Assembly (NCBI GenBank): GCA_019671135.1
Contig: JAHRHY010000005.1
Location: forward strand, 2,108,001-2,172,000
Direction of reading: 5' to 3'
From: Linnemannia hyalina
Lineage: Eukaryota > Mortierellomycota > Mortierellomycetes > Mortierellales > Mortierellaceae
DNA: 64,000 nucleotides
Shown here: piece after piece, positions 1 through 11,700 of the stretch
Numbering within the stretch: the stretch's first letter is position 1
How the letters are laid out: each line of letters opens with the position of its first letter
Translations under genes and position numbers: made by a program
Notes under the pieces: model-generated
What the model saw: only the letters and a program-made list of their open reading frames with translations
The model's database searches: none
Told to the model about the DNA's origin: nothing

Positions 1-208
1 ACATTCGTAGGTTGACTACTTTAACAAACGTAAGGAAGCTATCAGGAATACACACACCAACATGCACGCGCTCGCAGGATCACATATTAAAAACTCCCAA
101 ACGCACATCAAACATGCCCATTAGATGATCATCAACCCCTTCACAAGGGACACCAACCAGGAACAACCGTACTAACACCCTCGATTCAATTGACATGATA
201 CCATCTAG

Positions 209-324
209 GCCGCGTTCTGGAAGTGGAGCAGAAGGAATTGTTGGAACGCATGAGGGCTCAGCACAAGGCTGTCGAGGAGAGAGCCGCTGCTGCCGAGGCC
301 GCCAAGGCAAATAAGTCAGCATAG
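209..324 (+). CDS. 3'-terminal exon of an unidentified gene (partial)
   Basis: This looks like the last exon of a gene that begins upstream of the window. A 3' splice site (ATCTAG) ends at 208. From 209 one frame reads a strongly charged helical tail of about 37 residues rich in E, K, R and A (VLEVEQKELLERMRAQ and onward, ending KANKSA), with a TAG stop at 322-324. The composition suggests a C-terminal coiled coil or long helix. A consensus AATAAA lies at 396-401. The sequence before 209 reads as intron. No family can be named from so short a tail. Confidence 0.5.
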
Positions 325-395
325 TCGACCTATAAACATAACAACACAACAGCATCAACAACAACCACAACGGTTTCATCATCATCTTTCATTGG

Positions 396-401
396 AATAA
401 A
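396..401 (+). promoter_or_regulatory. poly(A) signal AATAAA
   Basis: A consensus AATAAA lies 72 bases after the TAG at 322-324 and probably serves the partial gene above. The 325-713 interval is the shared 3' region of two convergent genes and shows no further coding sequence. Confidence 0.5.
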
Positions 402-713
402 AGCAACATCCCATGCATATACCAACAGGACCACTGCGCGCAAGAAGATCTTCACAAGGGTCTTTGGACATCATATGGAGAGGCCAATACAGTCAAAAAA
501 AACAAGAGTTGAAAAAGAAGGCGCACAAAAGATAGAATAGCGATCAACTCATTGTTGCGATAGATGTACATGGGAGGTTTTACTGGTAGAATAATAATAT
601 GCGTTAAATGACGAAAGAGAAATATGCTAAGAAATGCAAACACTAAACGAAGAAAATATAGAAGAAAGATGAATGAGGGAGTAGCGAAAAAAAAAACTAG
701 CAGAAAGGGGTGT

Positions 714-3700
714 TTACAGGAGCCCACCCGACGCGAAAGAACGCGCACCCGTGAAGCCTACAAATGAAAATGGTGAGAATGAAGACATGTTAATCCCTTG
801 CAGCTTGCCCACATCACTCCCTCCTACAAAATGTCTGTGCGTCGAATAAGAGCAGCCGTGGGAATTACTTACCGATCAGGCCGAGGTACTGTAGGTCAAT
901 GTTCTCCGGCCGCTGCAGGGAGTTGGTGCATCTCGATCTCAGGAGTTTGATAAGCACATATCGTCCAGATCTAACAGTAAAAGAGAATGAAAAGTTAGAG
1001 AGATACTCATCATCACCCAAGGTAAAAGGCTTTAAACCAAAATGAGCGATGCCTACCTGTTGGGAGAAAAGTCGACGGTGCAGGTCTCGTCTGGACCACC
1101 GAGCTGGAAGAATGCCGCAGGGATCAGAGAATCGGCATCGGAGCCATGACTCTGATACATCCGACTGAAACCCGATTGGTGCTGCACCGTGCCCATGTAC
1201 TCGTCGTACATCTGTCGAGTCATGTTGTCAAAGAGCGAGGTCTTTTCGAGCTGAATGGGCTCATGGCTGATAAAGATAAGTCCCTCCTTGCAAGGTGCTG
1301 TGAATCCTGTCGTTGGCGCCTTGGCCTTGAACTGCGTGAGGACAAATGTCAGGTGGGGCTGCGACAGCTTCAAGCAAATGTTGATATTGGTGGACCGCCT
1401 CGAGCTAATATGTGGACAATCGAAAAAAAAGGTTGTCGGTGTTAGCCAAATACCGAAATTTCTAGCATCTCATCGCTGTGTTGCAGAAACCAAGACATGG
1501 TCGTAGTATAAGGTGGACGTACCAATAGACGGAGGTGTCGTTCTTGAGGACATTCTCGACAGAGTGAGCCGCATTGAACTCGCCACCATCCGCATAGTAC
1601 ATATCAAACGTCAAAGGCCAGACGTCTCCTCGAGCCTCCAGGCTAGGAGCATAGTTCACTTCACCACAACCCCGAGCATCAGTCAGAGGTCTCCGTCCGT
1701 ACTGGTGATGAGAACTGCTCGTCGAGCGGTCAACTGCATTGTGCTGAATTGGGATCGATCGAGGTATGAACGTGTTGCCTGGAACCGAAGAAGATGACTG
1801 CCACATTGGGTGGTTTGGCATCGAATTCTGACGAGAGTGAGAAGAGTTCGAAGCGCCCATTTGTCTGCCGTGATCCGTCTGTCCGTGGAAGGAGGCGCCA
1901 GGTCGGCGATAGTACGGGTTGTTATCGTATTCACTTCGGGCACCAGGCTGGGATACGGCGATCAGGTCTGAAGTAATCGACGAACTTATCAAAGGTGGCC
2001 AAGACGAGCGTCCCATAGTGATCATGCTGGTCAGCGCGGCTGCCGAACGAGGTGAAAGCTGTGCATGCCGAGGACGCTCAAAATGCGAAGGTAAAGAGGA
2101 CGAGGGTGAGCGAACCAGAGCAGCAGAGTGACGGTGACCCTCCATGACTTCATTAATACCATCGTCCTCATCATCCTCATCATCATCATCTACGTGCTGA
2201 AGAATGTTGCGATGACGACTGTTGAGCTGACGAGGCTCTTCATCTTCCTCCTCTTCTTCGATCAGTTCTGGATGGCTGGACCGACGGCGGAACGTAACAG
2301 AAGCAAACTCGTCCCCTTGGCCGTCATACATAGAGTGGTGCGGTTGTGATTCTCCAAAGTCCAGATCCTCCATCGCGTTGTTGTCGTGCATGTATTCGTC
2401 CTCTTGGTCTGAAAAGTTGGTGTCTTGGATATCAATGTACTGCAGGTCCGATCTGGTCTGGGAATGAGGTGGCGAGTCCATGCCAAGATCGTCGTCGTGG
2501 CGAAGAGAACGAGGTGGCGCCGAGAAATAGATACCGTCCAAGAGTCGGAAATGGATTCTGTCGTCGACCTCTAACCGCGCCGACTGAGTTGTGTTGCTGT
2601 TACTGTTGTGGTTGTTTGTGGAAGAAGAGGAAGAAGGCAATGTCGTCGTTGTTGGCTGCGCAAGCTGATATTGGTGGCGGCTCTCATCCGGATTGCTGGA
2701 AGTAAAGTTGAACGAACTGCCAGCCACGATCCCGTCGGCCGAGTTGCTCCTTCTGTTTGTTCCGGAGCTTGTTGTCTCGCTGCTCTCGAGGTAGTTGTTG
2801 TCTCCGTTGCTGCGGTTATTGTTGTTATTGTTATCGGATCGAACGCCTGAGAAAGATGTGGGTGGTGTAGGTAAGGACGCGGAAACAGAGACAGAGACAG
2901 AAACAGAAGACGGATCCATGGAGGCAGCATGAATACTCGAGTAGGATGGTGTCATTGCCGGGTTGTTTGTCAAAGATCGCTGCATAGGGGTCGACGACAG
3001 TGCAGGATGCAGCGCTCGAGCCCTTGGGTCTGATCCGCGAAGGGTAGCGCTGTCGTTTTGGTTGAAGCTTGCTGACAAGGACGCAGTCGCGGATGCACCT
3101 GTGGCAAGGAATGAGTTAAAACTCTCCGAAGGCCTTGAGCTCTCCATGGGAAGGAGAGGAGTAGGGAGAGATGCAGAGGGGTGAAGGTTTTGCTCTGGAA
3201 AAAGGTTTGAGACGGCTGTTGGATGTGCATTAGGGGGCAGAGAAGGAGAAGAAAAGGGCATCAAGGGAGCAGTTGTGTCTCCTTGACTTGAGTGCAGTTG
3301 TTGACCTTGTCTTTGTGGCATGGGGTTTGGTTGATGGTGCTGTTGTTGACTAACGCCAAGGCCGTGATCACGGACGTGTAAAGGGGAAGAGGGGCTGAAT
3401 TGTTGTTGAGAGTGAAGGGAGTCGAGTTGGTGTTGCTGTTGACTGGAAGAAGAAGAAGAAGAGGTGTGAGGGAGAGGGGGAGAGAGAAGGGCACGAGAAG
3501 GACGATTAGATGATTGCGGCTGGGTAATCGGTGCGAAGGACGCAAAGTAGCGTGTCCGGGGGGAGTAGTGGTTGTGGCTGAGGTGGCTGTGGTGGGCAGC
3601 GGGATGGCTGTCTAGCGGGGATCGTCGTTGGAATCGGCTCCAGCGACGACTATCGAGGGACTGAATCTGGATCCGACCGTGGGTGGTCAAACCAAGACGA

Positions 3701-3855
3701 CCTACTGTGGGACTAGTGCTGCCATTGTTGGCGTTGTTGATATTGTTGTTGGCATGACTGCTACTGTTGTTGTGGCTACTGCCGGTAGAGACAGTTGTGT
3801 CATGAGGAGGAGAGGATGCGATTGTGTGGTGTGGAGCAGTGAATGGGATGGGCAT
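714..3855 (-). CDS. Large low-complexity protein with C-terminal DOC/APC10-like domain
   Basis: Four exons, read on the minus strand: 3855-1523, 1404-1057, 970-873 and 757-714. They give 940 residues. Introns are GT-AG (GTACGT, GTAGGC and GTAAGT donors) and each junction restores a good reading, for example TSVYC joined to SRRSTNINI, and SPN joined to RSGRYVLIK. The start is the ATG at 3855; the frame extends a few codons upstream without another ATG. Residues 1 to about 730 are low complexity: S/T/Q/N/H runs, poly-N, poly-S and acidic E/D stretches, probably disordered. The last 200 residues are conserved-looking. They carry SVENVLKNDTSVYCS, RYVLIKLLRSR and ENIDLQYLGLIG, which fit the jellyroll (galactose-binding-like) fold of DOC/APC10 domains found in ubiquitin-ligase subunits. 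A role as a ubiquitin-pathway substrate adaptor is an inference. The fold assignment is from pattern only. Confidence 0.72.
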
Positions 3856-6410
3856 GGTGGGCTTCACAGAGAGAGGGTTGTGTAGGGGAAGGAATTAGAC
3901 TTTGGAGGATTAAAAGGTAAGAGAGGACGGAGTGTGAAAGGTAACAACGAGAGTGTGGGGGTAAAGAAGGAAATGAGGGCTAAGTCGGTGTTTTCGTTGT
4001 TTTGTGTGTTGTTGAGGCAGTGTTTGGATGGCAGTGTGGATGTAGAGGAACACTGACTGACAAGACAACGGAAGAGAGAAGAGAGTGAAGAGAGTGGAGA
4101 GTGGAGAAGACGAAAGAGAATACAAAGTGATAAAGGTGATGAACAAAAGTGATAAAAGTGATTACAGAAGAGGATCGTGATCAAATCAACAACAGATCAC
4201 AACTGACAGGCTAAAGTGGGTCAGAAGGTGCGCTTGTAACAGTGACAAAGTGAGAGGAGATTTTTTTAAAATGACAATGGCAAAGGTGCGTACGAGGGGA
4301 GGAACGAGGACAAGAAAGAAGACAGAGATGATGGATGTGTGTCGAGGGGTGAGGGTGTGTTGTTGTTGCTCTCGTTGGCCTTTTGTATTCAGGATGAGTT
4401 GGCATCCTTCACCAACTTTAACTTGCAAAAAAAATTTCCATCGTGGGTTTCAGGATCGAGACAGGATGTAGAAAACCCCATACCACACAGGGGAGGGAGG
4501 CTACTGGGCTATTGGGAGAAGGAGAAGGAGAGGATGAACATGGGCACATCCATCATGGCTGCACTCGAATACAAAGGGTTCAATTATCAATCCCTCTCTC
4601 CTTGTACCACTCTGCACACCGCCTCCATTCACATTCACATCCACAGTTATCCACGCATACATGTTTCCTTGCCTTGAGGTTGACAATGCTCATGTCTGTT
4701 CTCTCTTCTCCCTTTGGTGGCTCTATCACTCGTTTCTCTATTGTTCACCATACACAGAGAGAGAGTTGACAACCATGTCCTTGTCCATATCCTATCGGCA
4801 TCACCTTATAGCCCTCTCGTCGTTCCCGTGTCTCTTCTCTTCTGTCGTGTCATTCACTCAATGCATTTCAGCTACTTCTTGCTGCTCTTTACGAAATCAT
4901 GGTGGATCCTCCCGCCTGCTTGCCTCACACTACTACTCTTCTGCATTACTACTACGCTATGTGAAAGAGGGAAAGTATTTTTAGGGATGAGAGAGTTGCT
5001 GTTGGAAACAGGGGTAAGTTGTATGAGCGAAGCAACAGAACATCATGCTACCTTTCTTTCTCCTTTGGATAAAAATCATGGCATGGCAATTAAAACCCAT
5101 GAAGATCATCCCCCCTCCCTCTGCCAAACTCCTATCTTTTTCTCCTTGTCTTACCCATGAGGTCTTTGAGCCATTTCACGACCATCACAACATGCGGACG
5201 ATCCGCTATCCTTTGACGCAGTTTTCTTTGTACATTGAGGGTGAAAAAGAGGGACACATAAAGCATTGTTAGTGAAAGGAAGGCTGCAGGGATGGGTCAA
5301 AGGGGAACCATAAGGGAAGGGGGGTAAAGACCCAATAATCCTCCGTAGTAGAAGTATACCAACCATTGTGCAGTATGTGCCCATCCAGCAGCATAAAAAG
5401 TGCACAAGGGATAGAGGAAGACAAGAGCCGATCTGGACAACCTGAAAAGAAGGATCGTAAAGGTTTGCAGCTATTTTTCCTCTCCTTCCTCATCCCCCTC
5501 CCCTTCTTTGTCTCTTTTACTGTGGTCTCAAAGGAGTGAATGACCCTCTTCGTCTGTCTGTCTGTCTGTGTGTTTTGTGTGTGGTCTTCAGCCAGGGCCG
5601 TGTCAACGAAAGTGCAACTGTCCGCCCATTTTTGCTTTGTTGTCCCTTTGGTCTTCCCCTTGTTTTTTTTTCTTCTTCCTGCCTTTTGCCTTTTATCTCC
5701 TGTCAATTATCAATTATGCGACCATCAGGACCTTTTAGCCTTCCTACCAGTTCAACGACAAAATACCTTGAACAAAAACAAGCACAACGAATAGACGGAA
5801 GATGGGCTCTATCACACGGACCTTCGTTATTAGGATCGTTGCGAATCTGTTCATCGGCGGTCAGATATAAAGTGGAGGAAGCAGCATCCCAAAGGTCCGT
5901 GTTCCCTTGTTACGTCTATTGAACCCTCCCTTCCCACGTACCTCCTCCCCCCTTGCCCCCTTTGAAATCCCTCCCCTTCAGATCATAGCCTTTCTCAACC
6001 AGCAAACATGACAACAACATTCAACCCCATCATTGGATGTGAGACTCGTATCGAGGTGCAACCGGAAAGCAGAACAAGGGAACAAAGTTTGCTATGATTC
6101 CAAATTCCATTATCATCAAATACAGGAGAAGGTCTTGCCTCGGCGAGTGGGGAGGAAGGTGGGGCAGGGAAGAAACAAGATGTCATATCTTCCTTCCTCA
6201 CCCTCTCTTTCTCTCTCCCCACTCTCCTCATCTCTCAACGGTCTACTGTTCTAATCGCCTTGTTCACGTTTTATTTTCAGTACCTCAAACGTCGCATTGC
6301 CCTTTTTTTTTTTTTTTTTTGTTGTTCGCTTTATTTTCACAGCAGCCAGAAGAAAAGTGTTTGACATGTGCAAAACCTCGGGCAGGATTATTGTTCTTGT
6401 TGCTAGGAAC
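3856..6410. other. Intergenic region, no gene recognised
   Basis: This is 2.6 kb between two minus-strand genes. It should hold the promoter and 5' leader of the DOC-like gene (A/G-rich on the plus strand near 3900-4130) and the 3' UTR of RNase H1. Open frames here are short, S/L/F-rich products of C/T-rich sequence. None has a recognisable motif or a plausible spliced partner. Confidence 0.5.
6330..6335 (-). promoter_or_regulatory. poly(A) signal of RNase H1 followed by a genomic A tract
   Basis: On the minus strand AATAAA lies about 76 bases past the RNase H1 stop. It is followed about 10 bases later by a run of 18 A (18 T on the plus strand, 6303-6320). This is the most likely 3' end of the RNase H1 transcript. 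Confidence 0.5.
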
Positions 6411-7745
6411 TTATGGGAGGGGGAGGATAGCCCCTGCATTCGCAAGCTTGTCCGCCATCTCGTTTCCAAATGTTCCAATGTGTGCTCTGACATGAGTCTA
6501 TTGTCCATAAAAAGCAGATTAAAGCTTTGGTTAGTACCGTGTGTTATCATAGGGTGCGTCTCTGGCAGCAAAGAACTGCTAACAGCATCAACATAATGAA
6601 AAGAGTGACAAGGTACGCACCCACTTGATAGGTCCTGGCCGGTTCTTGATCATCATCAGAAGTGGCTCGATGATATCCCGATGCAACACATTTCCGCCAT
6701 CGCTCCTCTTCCAGCCGTTTTTCATCCAGTTCGCGCCCCACTGTGTCACAACTAAAATGAAGGAGAGGCAAAGCGAAACAATTAGCATGCCATGTCATGG
6801 GGGGTTTGTGTTCGCATGATCAAGGATGTAAAGCAACAATGGAAACAAGATAAACAATAACTTACTGTTGATGGTGTACTGGCTGTCTGACCGGATCTCC
6901 ACCGGTATTGTGTCGCTTCCACATACTTGAAGAGCGCGGTAAACGGCCTATCATCAACGCACAAATAGAAAACAAAAGTTAGAACACGCTTTATCAGGCT
7001 CTACTATTATTTTGAACAATCATTTTCAAAATTGTTGCACATCAAGAGCATGTCCACTTACCATGATCTCGGCCCTCTGGTTGGTCTGCTCACCCTGAAG
7101 TCTCTCACTCAGGTTACGAGGATCGTTCACTCCAAAAAAGACGCCCAGTCCAGCTTGGGATCCAACCTTGCCATTTCCACGAGCACTTCCATCAGTGTAA
7201 ATGACAAGCGTATCTGATCCTGAAGGCACCGTGATTCCATTGATCCGAGTGAAACTCGACTTTACCCCCGAAGCGCTGCCGGCTATTGCTGACGATGATG
7301 ACGGTGATACTGTGGTTGTTGTGGCAGTGGTGGTGCTTGATGTTTTCGAGGTAGAAGCGGCGGACTTTGGTGGCGGTTTGGTGTAGACTTTGGGTCCATT
7401 CTTGACAAACTCCTCTGCTTCTGGGAGGGTGGGGAACTTTTTGAACTTTGCGCCAATCACTCCTTTGACCTGCTTCTCGCACTCTGGCCTATTGCGAGTT
7501 GAGGTTGTCAGGAAGAAGGAGGTTAGGAGGTTAGTTATTGTTTCTTACCGCTTGTTTCCTCGACGAGTCAATAGTGCTTTCGTTACGCTTTGTTTCGCTC
7601 TGGTTGTTGCTGTTATTGTTGTTGTGGGTTACCATGTGAAGTAAATGCCCTTGGTCTTTCCAATGTGGACGGCATAGAATGCCTGTGAGGGTCCGCGTGA
7701 GGCGTGTGCGCCCTTGGTGAATGTCTTTGCAGCAGCTCGTGGCAT
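6411..7745 (-). CDS. RNH1: Ribonuclease H1
   Basis: Cleaves the RNA strand of RNA-DNA hybrids. Five exons on the minus strand: 7745-7633, 7488-7062, 6947-6866, 6751-6621 and 6497-6411, giving 279 residues. The N-terminal hybrid-binding domain spans about residues 23-67 (FYAVHIGKTKGIYFTW, then VIGAKFKKFPT). An S/T-rich linker follows. The catalytic domain has the four expected acidic residues: D137 in VIYTDGSARGN, E178 in NQRAEIM, D201 in EIRSDSQYTIN and D267 in GNEMADKLA. H257 (AHIG) replaces the more usual GHSG loop but keeps the His. Ends LANAGAILPLP. The start chosen is MPRAAAK; a basic N-terminus of about 20 residues could act in mitochondrial targeting (inference). It is head-to-head with CGI121. 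Confidence 0.93.
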
Positions 7746-8084
7746 TAAAAGGAGAATGGACTTGTGCATGAACAAAAGGAGAACCAGAAGAAAAGGGAAG
7801 ACAGGAGCACTTATTGAGACCATTTATGCTTCCCCCCCCCCTTCCCCTGAACTGTAGCAGCAGGTTGGGTTGAGAAAAGAAAAGCCACACGAAATTTGAC
7901 CGACCTTTATTTGAACGACATGTTTTTTACTTCTTTCATTTTTTGCATTCATCCTTTACAAAACTCGTCAACCCATTACCTGCCCTCTGGACACATCAGC
8001 CTCCAACAAAGTCAGGAAACAAAGGACGACCAAACACAAAGAACCTAATACCAAAAGAGCAAAAGGCGACATTATTACACAAGA
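7746..8084. promoter_or_regulatory. Divergent promoter between RNH1 and CGI121
   Basis: 339 bases separate the two ATGs, so both promoters must lie here or overlap the leaders. The region contains a C10 run at 7832-7841. No clear TATA box was identified. Confidence 0.45.
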
Positions 8085-9038
8085 ATGGAATCATACCCTA
8101 TCGACTCGCTGCCTACCGCAGGCGATATCCATATGGCCTGCTTCACAGCCGTCAAGAACGCGCCCGATCTCAAGGAGAAACTCCAGAACCAGGACAAATC
8201 TCTCACCTTTGCCATGGTCGAGTCCAACCTTGTAAGAGGACCCCGCAATCGATTTCCCCTCCACCATATGACAGGATTTTTTACTATGTTGAAACAGGCG
8301 CCAAGCTATATCTTCGAAACACGGATCCCTAACTGTTTTGTATAATTATCCCATCATGGTTAGATCATGGATGTCTTCCAGCTACTCGTGGCAGCAACAA
8401 AGGCCGCCCACGATGACAAGATTGGAAAACTCGCCACCCAGACCATCAGCTCCGAAATCATCTATAACCTCTCACCCTCCAAGAACGTATGCCCAACAAC
8501 CCCCCCCCCCCCCCCACCACCACCCTCACTACCTCATACTGACGACAAAACACATACGGCGCGCATGAACTCGACAGATATTAACACAATATTATACATT
8601 TTCACTCATTTTTATTTTTGCAAACTGGTGGTTCTCTTAGATTGCAGAGTCGTTGAAGCGGTTCGGGATCAAAGAGGACACAACATCATTGATCGCCGTC
8701 AAGATTGGAGGCAACCCGGACGAGATCATGGAGGAGATGTCCCGGACAGTGGCCGGCAACCTCGTCTCGTTCTCAAAGTTGGATCAGGAAAGGGATATGA
8801 CCAAGCTTCGGCAGGTAATAAACGAACATATGGAACAGAGAAACATCCTTCAGATGTCTGTTTTGGGATAGCGAAGAGTTAGGATCTATAGAAAGCAAAA
8901 GCTGAGGCGATATTGACCAATCACTTTGTTTTTTAATCATCGTGAAAATAGTATTACAAGATCGATCCCAAGGTGACAGAAGACAAGGAAATCTTGAACT
9001 GGATCGTTGGAGCCATCGCCATGAAGAATGTCCAATAA
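8085..9038 (+). CDS. CGI121: EKC/KEOPS complex subunit CGI121 (TPRKB family)
   Basis: Subunit of the KEOPS complex, which makes the t6A modification at tRNA position 37. By family knowledge it binds the kinase subunit Bud32. Four exons: 8085-8231, 8364-8486, 8641-8814 and 8952-9038. All three introns are phase 0, and the product is 176 residues, the usual family length. Recognised by MDVFQLLVAATKAAHDD, the Cgi121 core SEIIYNLSPSKNIAESLKRFGI (split across exons 2 and 3), LIAVKIGG, and the C-terminal EILNWIVGAIAMKNVQ. Intron 2 contains a C16 run at 8500-8515. The stop codon lies inside an AATAAA (9034-9039), so it may be part of the poly(A) signal. It is convergent with the SR-protein gene 213 bp away. 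Confidence 0.93.
8500..8515. repeat. poly-C tract (16 nt) in CGI121 intron 2
   Basis: An uninterrupted run of 16 C within the intron, followed by CCA repeats. It is one of four long G/C homopolymers in the window. Confidence 0.9.
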
Positions 9039-9251
9039 AGAAAAGAACACACTCGCTATTAACAAAAAAAATCATGCGGATCAAAGTGCACTCATTGACT
9101 ATTATTTATTTTGTACCATGATTTCTTTGCGAATGCTGAGAAAAGTATGTGCTACTACTTCGACACATCTTCTCAAAAGAATCCTTAAAATGCTATTGTA
9201 TGCAAGTTATTCAACGCTAGTCCTTCATACCTCTTAAACGCATCCATAATT

Positions 9252-11700
9252 AATCTCGGCTGGCGCTACGAGAACGCTCGCGCTGCTCAGGGCTGCGGGA
9301 ACGCTCACGAGAAGGAGAACGCTCTCTGACAGCACCGGCATCGCCACCGATAGGGCTATGCTCTCTAGCGCCACCTGCGGGGGCGGGAGAAGAAGGGTCA
9401 CCTCTCACGGGGCTGTGAGGAGCAGGGCTGCGGGAGGAACGACGACGTCCGCCACCTCCGCGACGGTCTCTGCTATCGTCACGACGACCAGCGCTGCGGG
9501 AGCGGGAACGACGACGGTATCTGTCACGGCGATCACGGCTGGGTGTGCGCGAGCGGTCGCGGCGGTATCTGTCACCACGGTCTCTGCTGCGCGAACGCGA
9601 ACGACGACGATCCCGGCCATGGTCACGGCCACGATCTCTGTCACGTCCACCACCACCACCACCACCACCACCACCACCACCACGGCCCATATCGCGAGGA
9701 GCTGTGTCACGAGCAGGATCGAACTACATTGGTTTGAAGAGAATAAAGAGCGATTAGTAACTCGGAGTCTCGTAAATGGGGAACATACACGGACAGATAG
9801 CAATGGATGAAGGAACTCACCTCACGGAGAGTGACGACGTTTCCTCTCAGTTCTTCACCATCCAAGCTCTTAAGAGCGTTCTGAACATCATCAGCAGACG
9901 AGAACTCAACGATACTATCACACGAGAAAAAGAGGCAGCAGGTCATTAGTACTGAAGTGTTTCAATCCAACATGTCACTGGCACGACAACGGCTGATCAG
10001 ATGGATGTAAGAACTTACCCTTGTGCGTCGTTGTCCTTGCTGATATCGGCAAAGGTAACCTCACCGGCCTTGCGCATAAAGTCCTTGATATCCTGTGAGC
10101 GGGGAAAGAATTGGAGGACAGACCGGTCATAAAGAGAAGGAGAACGAGAGGAGGGAGGGAGGGAGGTTTAGGGACCATAGAGCGGCAAGACAGACAGACA
10201 GATCGCAGCCCTCGTGTTCATCGGTTGTCCTCGACTACAGAGGACCAGAAACAGAAACAGCAGCAACAGGACGATCCCCAAAAGGAAGGAAGGCGGGGGC
10301 CGTAGGAAGGAGGACCACAACAAAACGAAAGCGCAACAACGAGAACACATGGATGGCGGGATGGCGGAAGAAACCCCTTGTCGATCCTCTTGTCGATCCT
10401 CTTGAAGAGACAGAGAGCGAGAGCACCCTCGTCACCCACGACCCGGGCGAATCCGTCGAAAACAGCAAAAACAAATGGCCCCGAGATAGAAAGAAGCGCC
10501 AAGGCAGTAGGTAGGATGGCCCAATCGAGAGATCTTGTCACAACTCGTAGCATCCGCACCATGGCCGAGTAGAAAAGAGTTGGGTCCCCCAACAGGCAGT
10601 AACCGTGAAATGGCCGGGCTGGGAAGAGAGGACCAGTCCAAGGACCCAAATTTTAGGCGGGAAAGAATTCCAGTCTGCGCCGGAAAAGTCCTCTTGGGGC
10701 AACTAGGAGGAACACAAATCAATAAAGATATGTCGCCTTCCCAGTGTGCATGTGCACGCCATAGATAGGACGGGTCCCCTTGGTGAACAAAAAAGTGGCC
10801 GCGTAGGCACCATTGGCTGGAGGATGGGAGTCATCCTGGCAAAAAACCGTCCAAGGGTGGGGGAGGGGAAGTCCTTCCGTCCAATCGTCGTCCGTTCGTC
10901 GAAAAAATGGGGTGGAGGGGGCGTTCAATGACAACCCCCGTTCTTGAGGAATAGATTAGTTCGTACCTGCCAGCTCACGCCGTGAGCGAGATTTTCGACA
11001 ATCAAGCGGTGCTCGGTTCTCTCTGGGGGGCGGAATCTAGTTAACGTTATGCAGATGAATATGAAGTGAGGAACGAGAATGATGAGTCAGTCAGTCCAGT
11101 TGGATAATTGGATAATTGGACAATTGGACAATTGGAGGATAGAAAACAAATATGCATGGTCCTTTTTTAGTTGTTCTTCCAATGCATAGTTTTTTCTGCA
11201 GAACAGATGGGAGGATGTGAAGGCGAGGAGATAAAATGTTGATGGTTGATATTGTTTGCTTCAATTACCTGCGATCGTCTCTGTCTTCACGGCGATCTCG
11301 TCTGTCACCACGGGCAAGCTCGACAACAAGTCTATAATGCATTTTTGATATGAAGCCAAGGCAAACGAGTTAGCAGGAGACAATCTGAAGTAGAGTAGAT
11401 GAAGCGAGTATGTATCTTCCATACAGTATGCGGCACCCATATGCATCGTCCAAGTGGATCCTCCCGTTTCTCTCCAGTCGCTCCAGGGTATAAGCAAGGC
11501 ACCTACCTCTCGCCCATAAACTCCTTGCCGTGGAAGTCATAGACGGCATCCTTGGCATCTCTGGGATCGCTGAACTCGACAAAGCCGAATCCGTTCTTGA
11601 GGGTGACCTCACGGAGTCTGCCGTAGCTTTTGAAGAGGGATTCGACATCACGGTCGGAGGCATCTCTGGCGAGACGGCCCAAGTACACACGGGTTGACAT
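9252..11700 (-). CDS. SR-family splicing factor (two RRMs plus RS domain)
   Basis: Binds pre-mRNA and promotes spliceosome assembly in the nucleus. Six exons on the minus strand: 11700-11507, 11331-11269, 11036-10967, 10092-10019, 9914-9822 and 9723-9252, giving 321 residues. RRM1 (about 1-73) has RNP2 VYLGRL and RNP1 NGFGFVEF. RRM2 has LIVENLAHGVSWQDIKDFM, which carries the SWQD(L/I)KD signature of the second RRM of SRSF1/4/5/6 and fission-yeast Srp2-type proteins. Then comes a poly-Gly stretch encoded by GGT/GGC-type repeats (around 9646-9682) and a long RS domain of RS/RD/RR dipeptides ending SASRD. Intron 3 is 874 bases, far longer than the others, and could carry regulated splicing. Head-to-head with SRP54. 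Confidence 0.92.
10093..10966 (-). other. Long intron 3 of the SR-protein gene
   Basis: 874 bases, GT-AG (GTACGA donor; CTCACAG acceptor), against 63-235 bases for the gene's other introns. It is relatively G/C-rich and contains no recognisable separate gene. See findings for a possible regulatory role. Confidence 0.75.
11100..11136. repeat. Short tandem repeat, unit about 9 nt (ATAATTGG / ACAATTGG)
   Basis: Four to five imperfect copies of a roughly 9-base unit inside intron 2 of the SR-protein gene (11037-11268). Confidence 0.75.

Noticed and set aside
4714..5160. Plus-strand open frame of 148 codons in the 3.9-6.4 kb gap
   Set aside because: Mostly S/L/F from C/T-rich DNA, no motif, no splice partners; not supported as a gene.
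9358..9810. Open frames opposite the RS domain and poly-Gly region of the SR gene
   Set aside because: Shadows of repetitive RS/Gly codons; they give T/V/A or H/P repeats on the wrong strand or frame.
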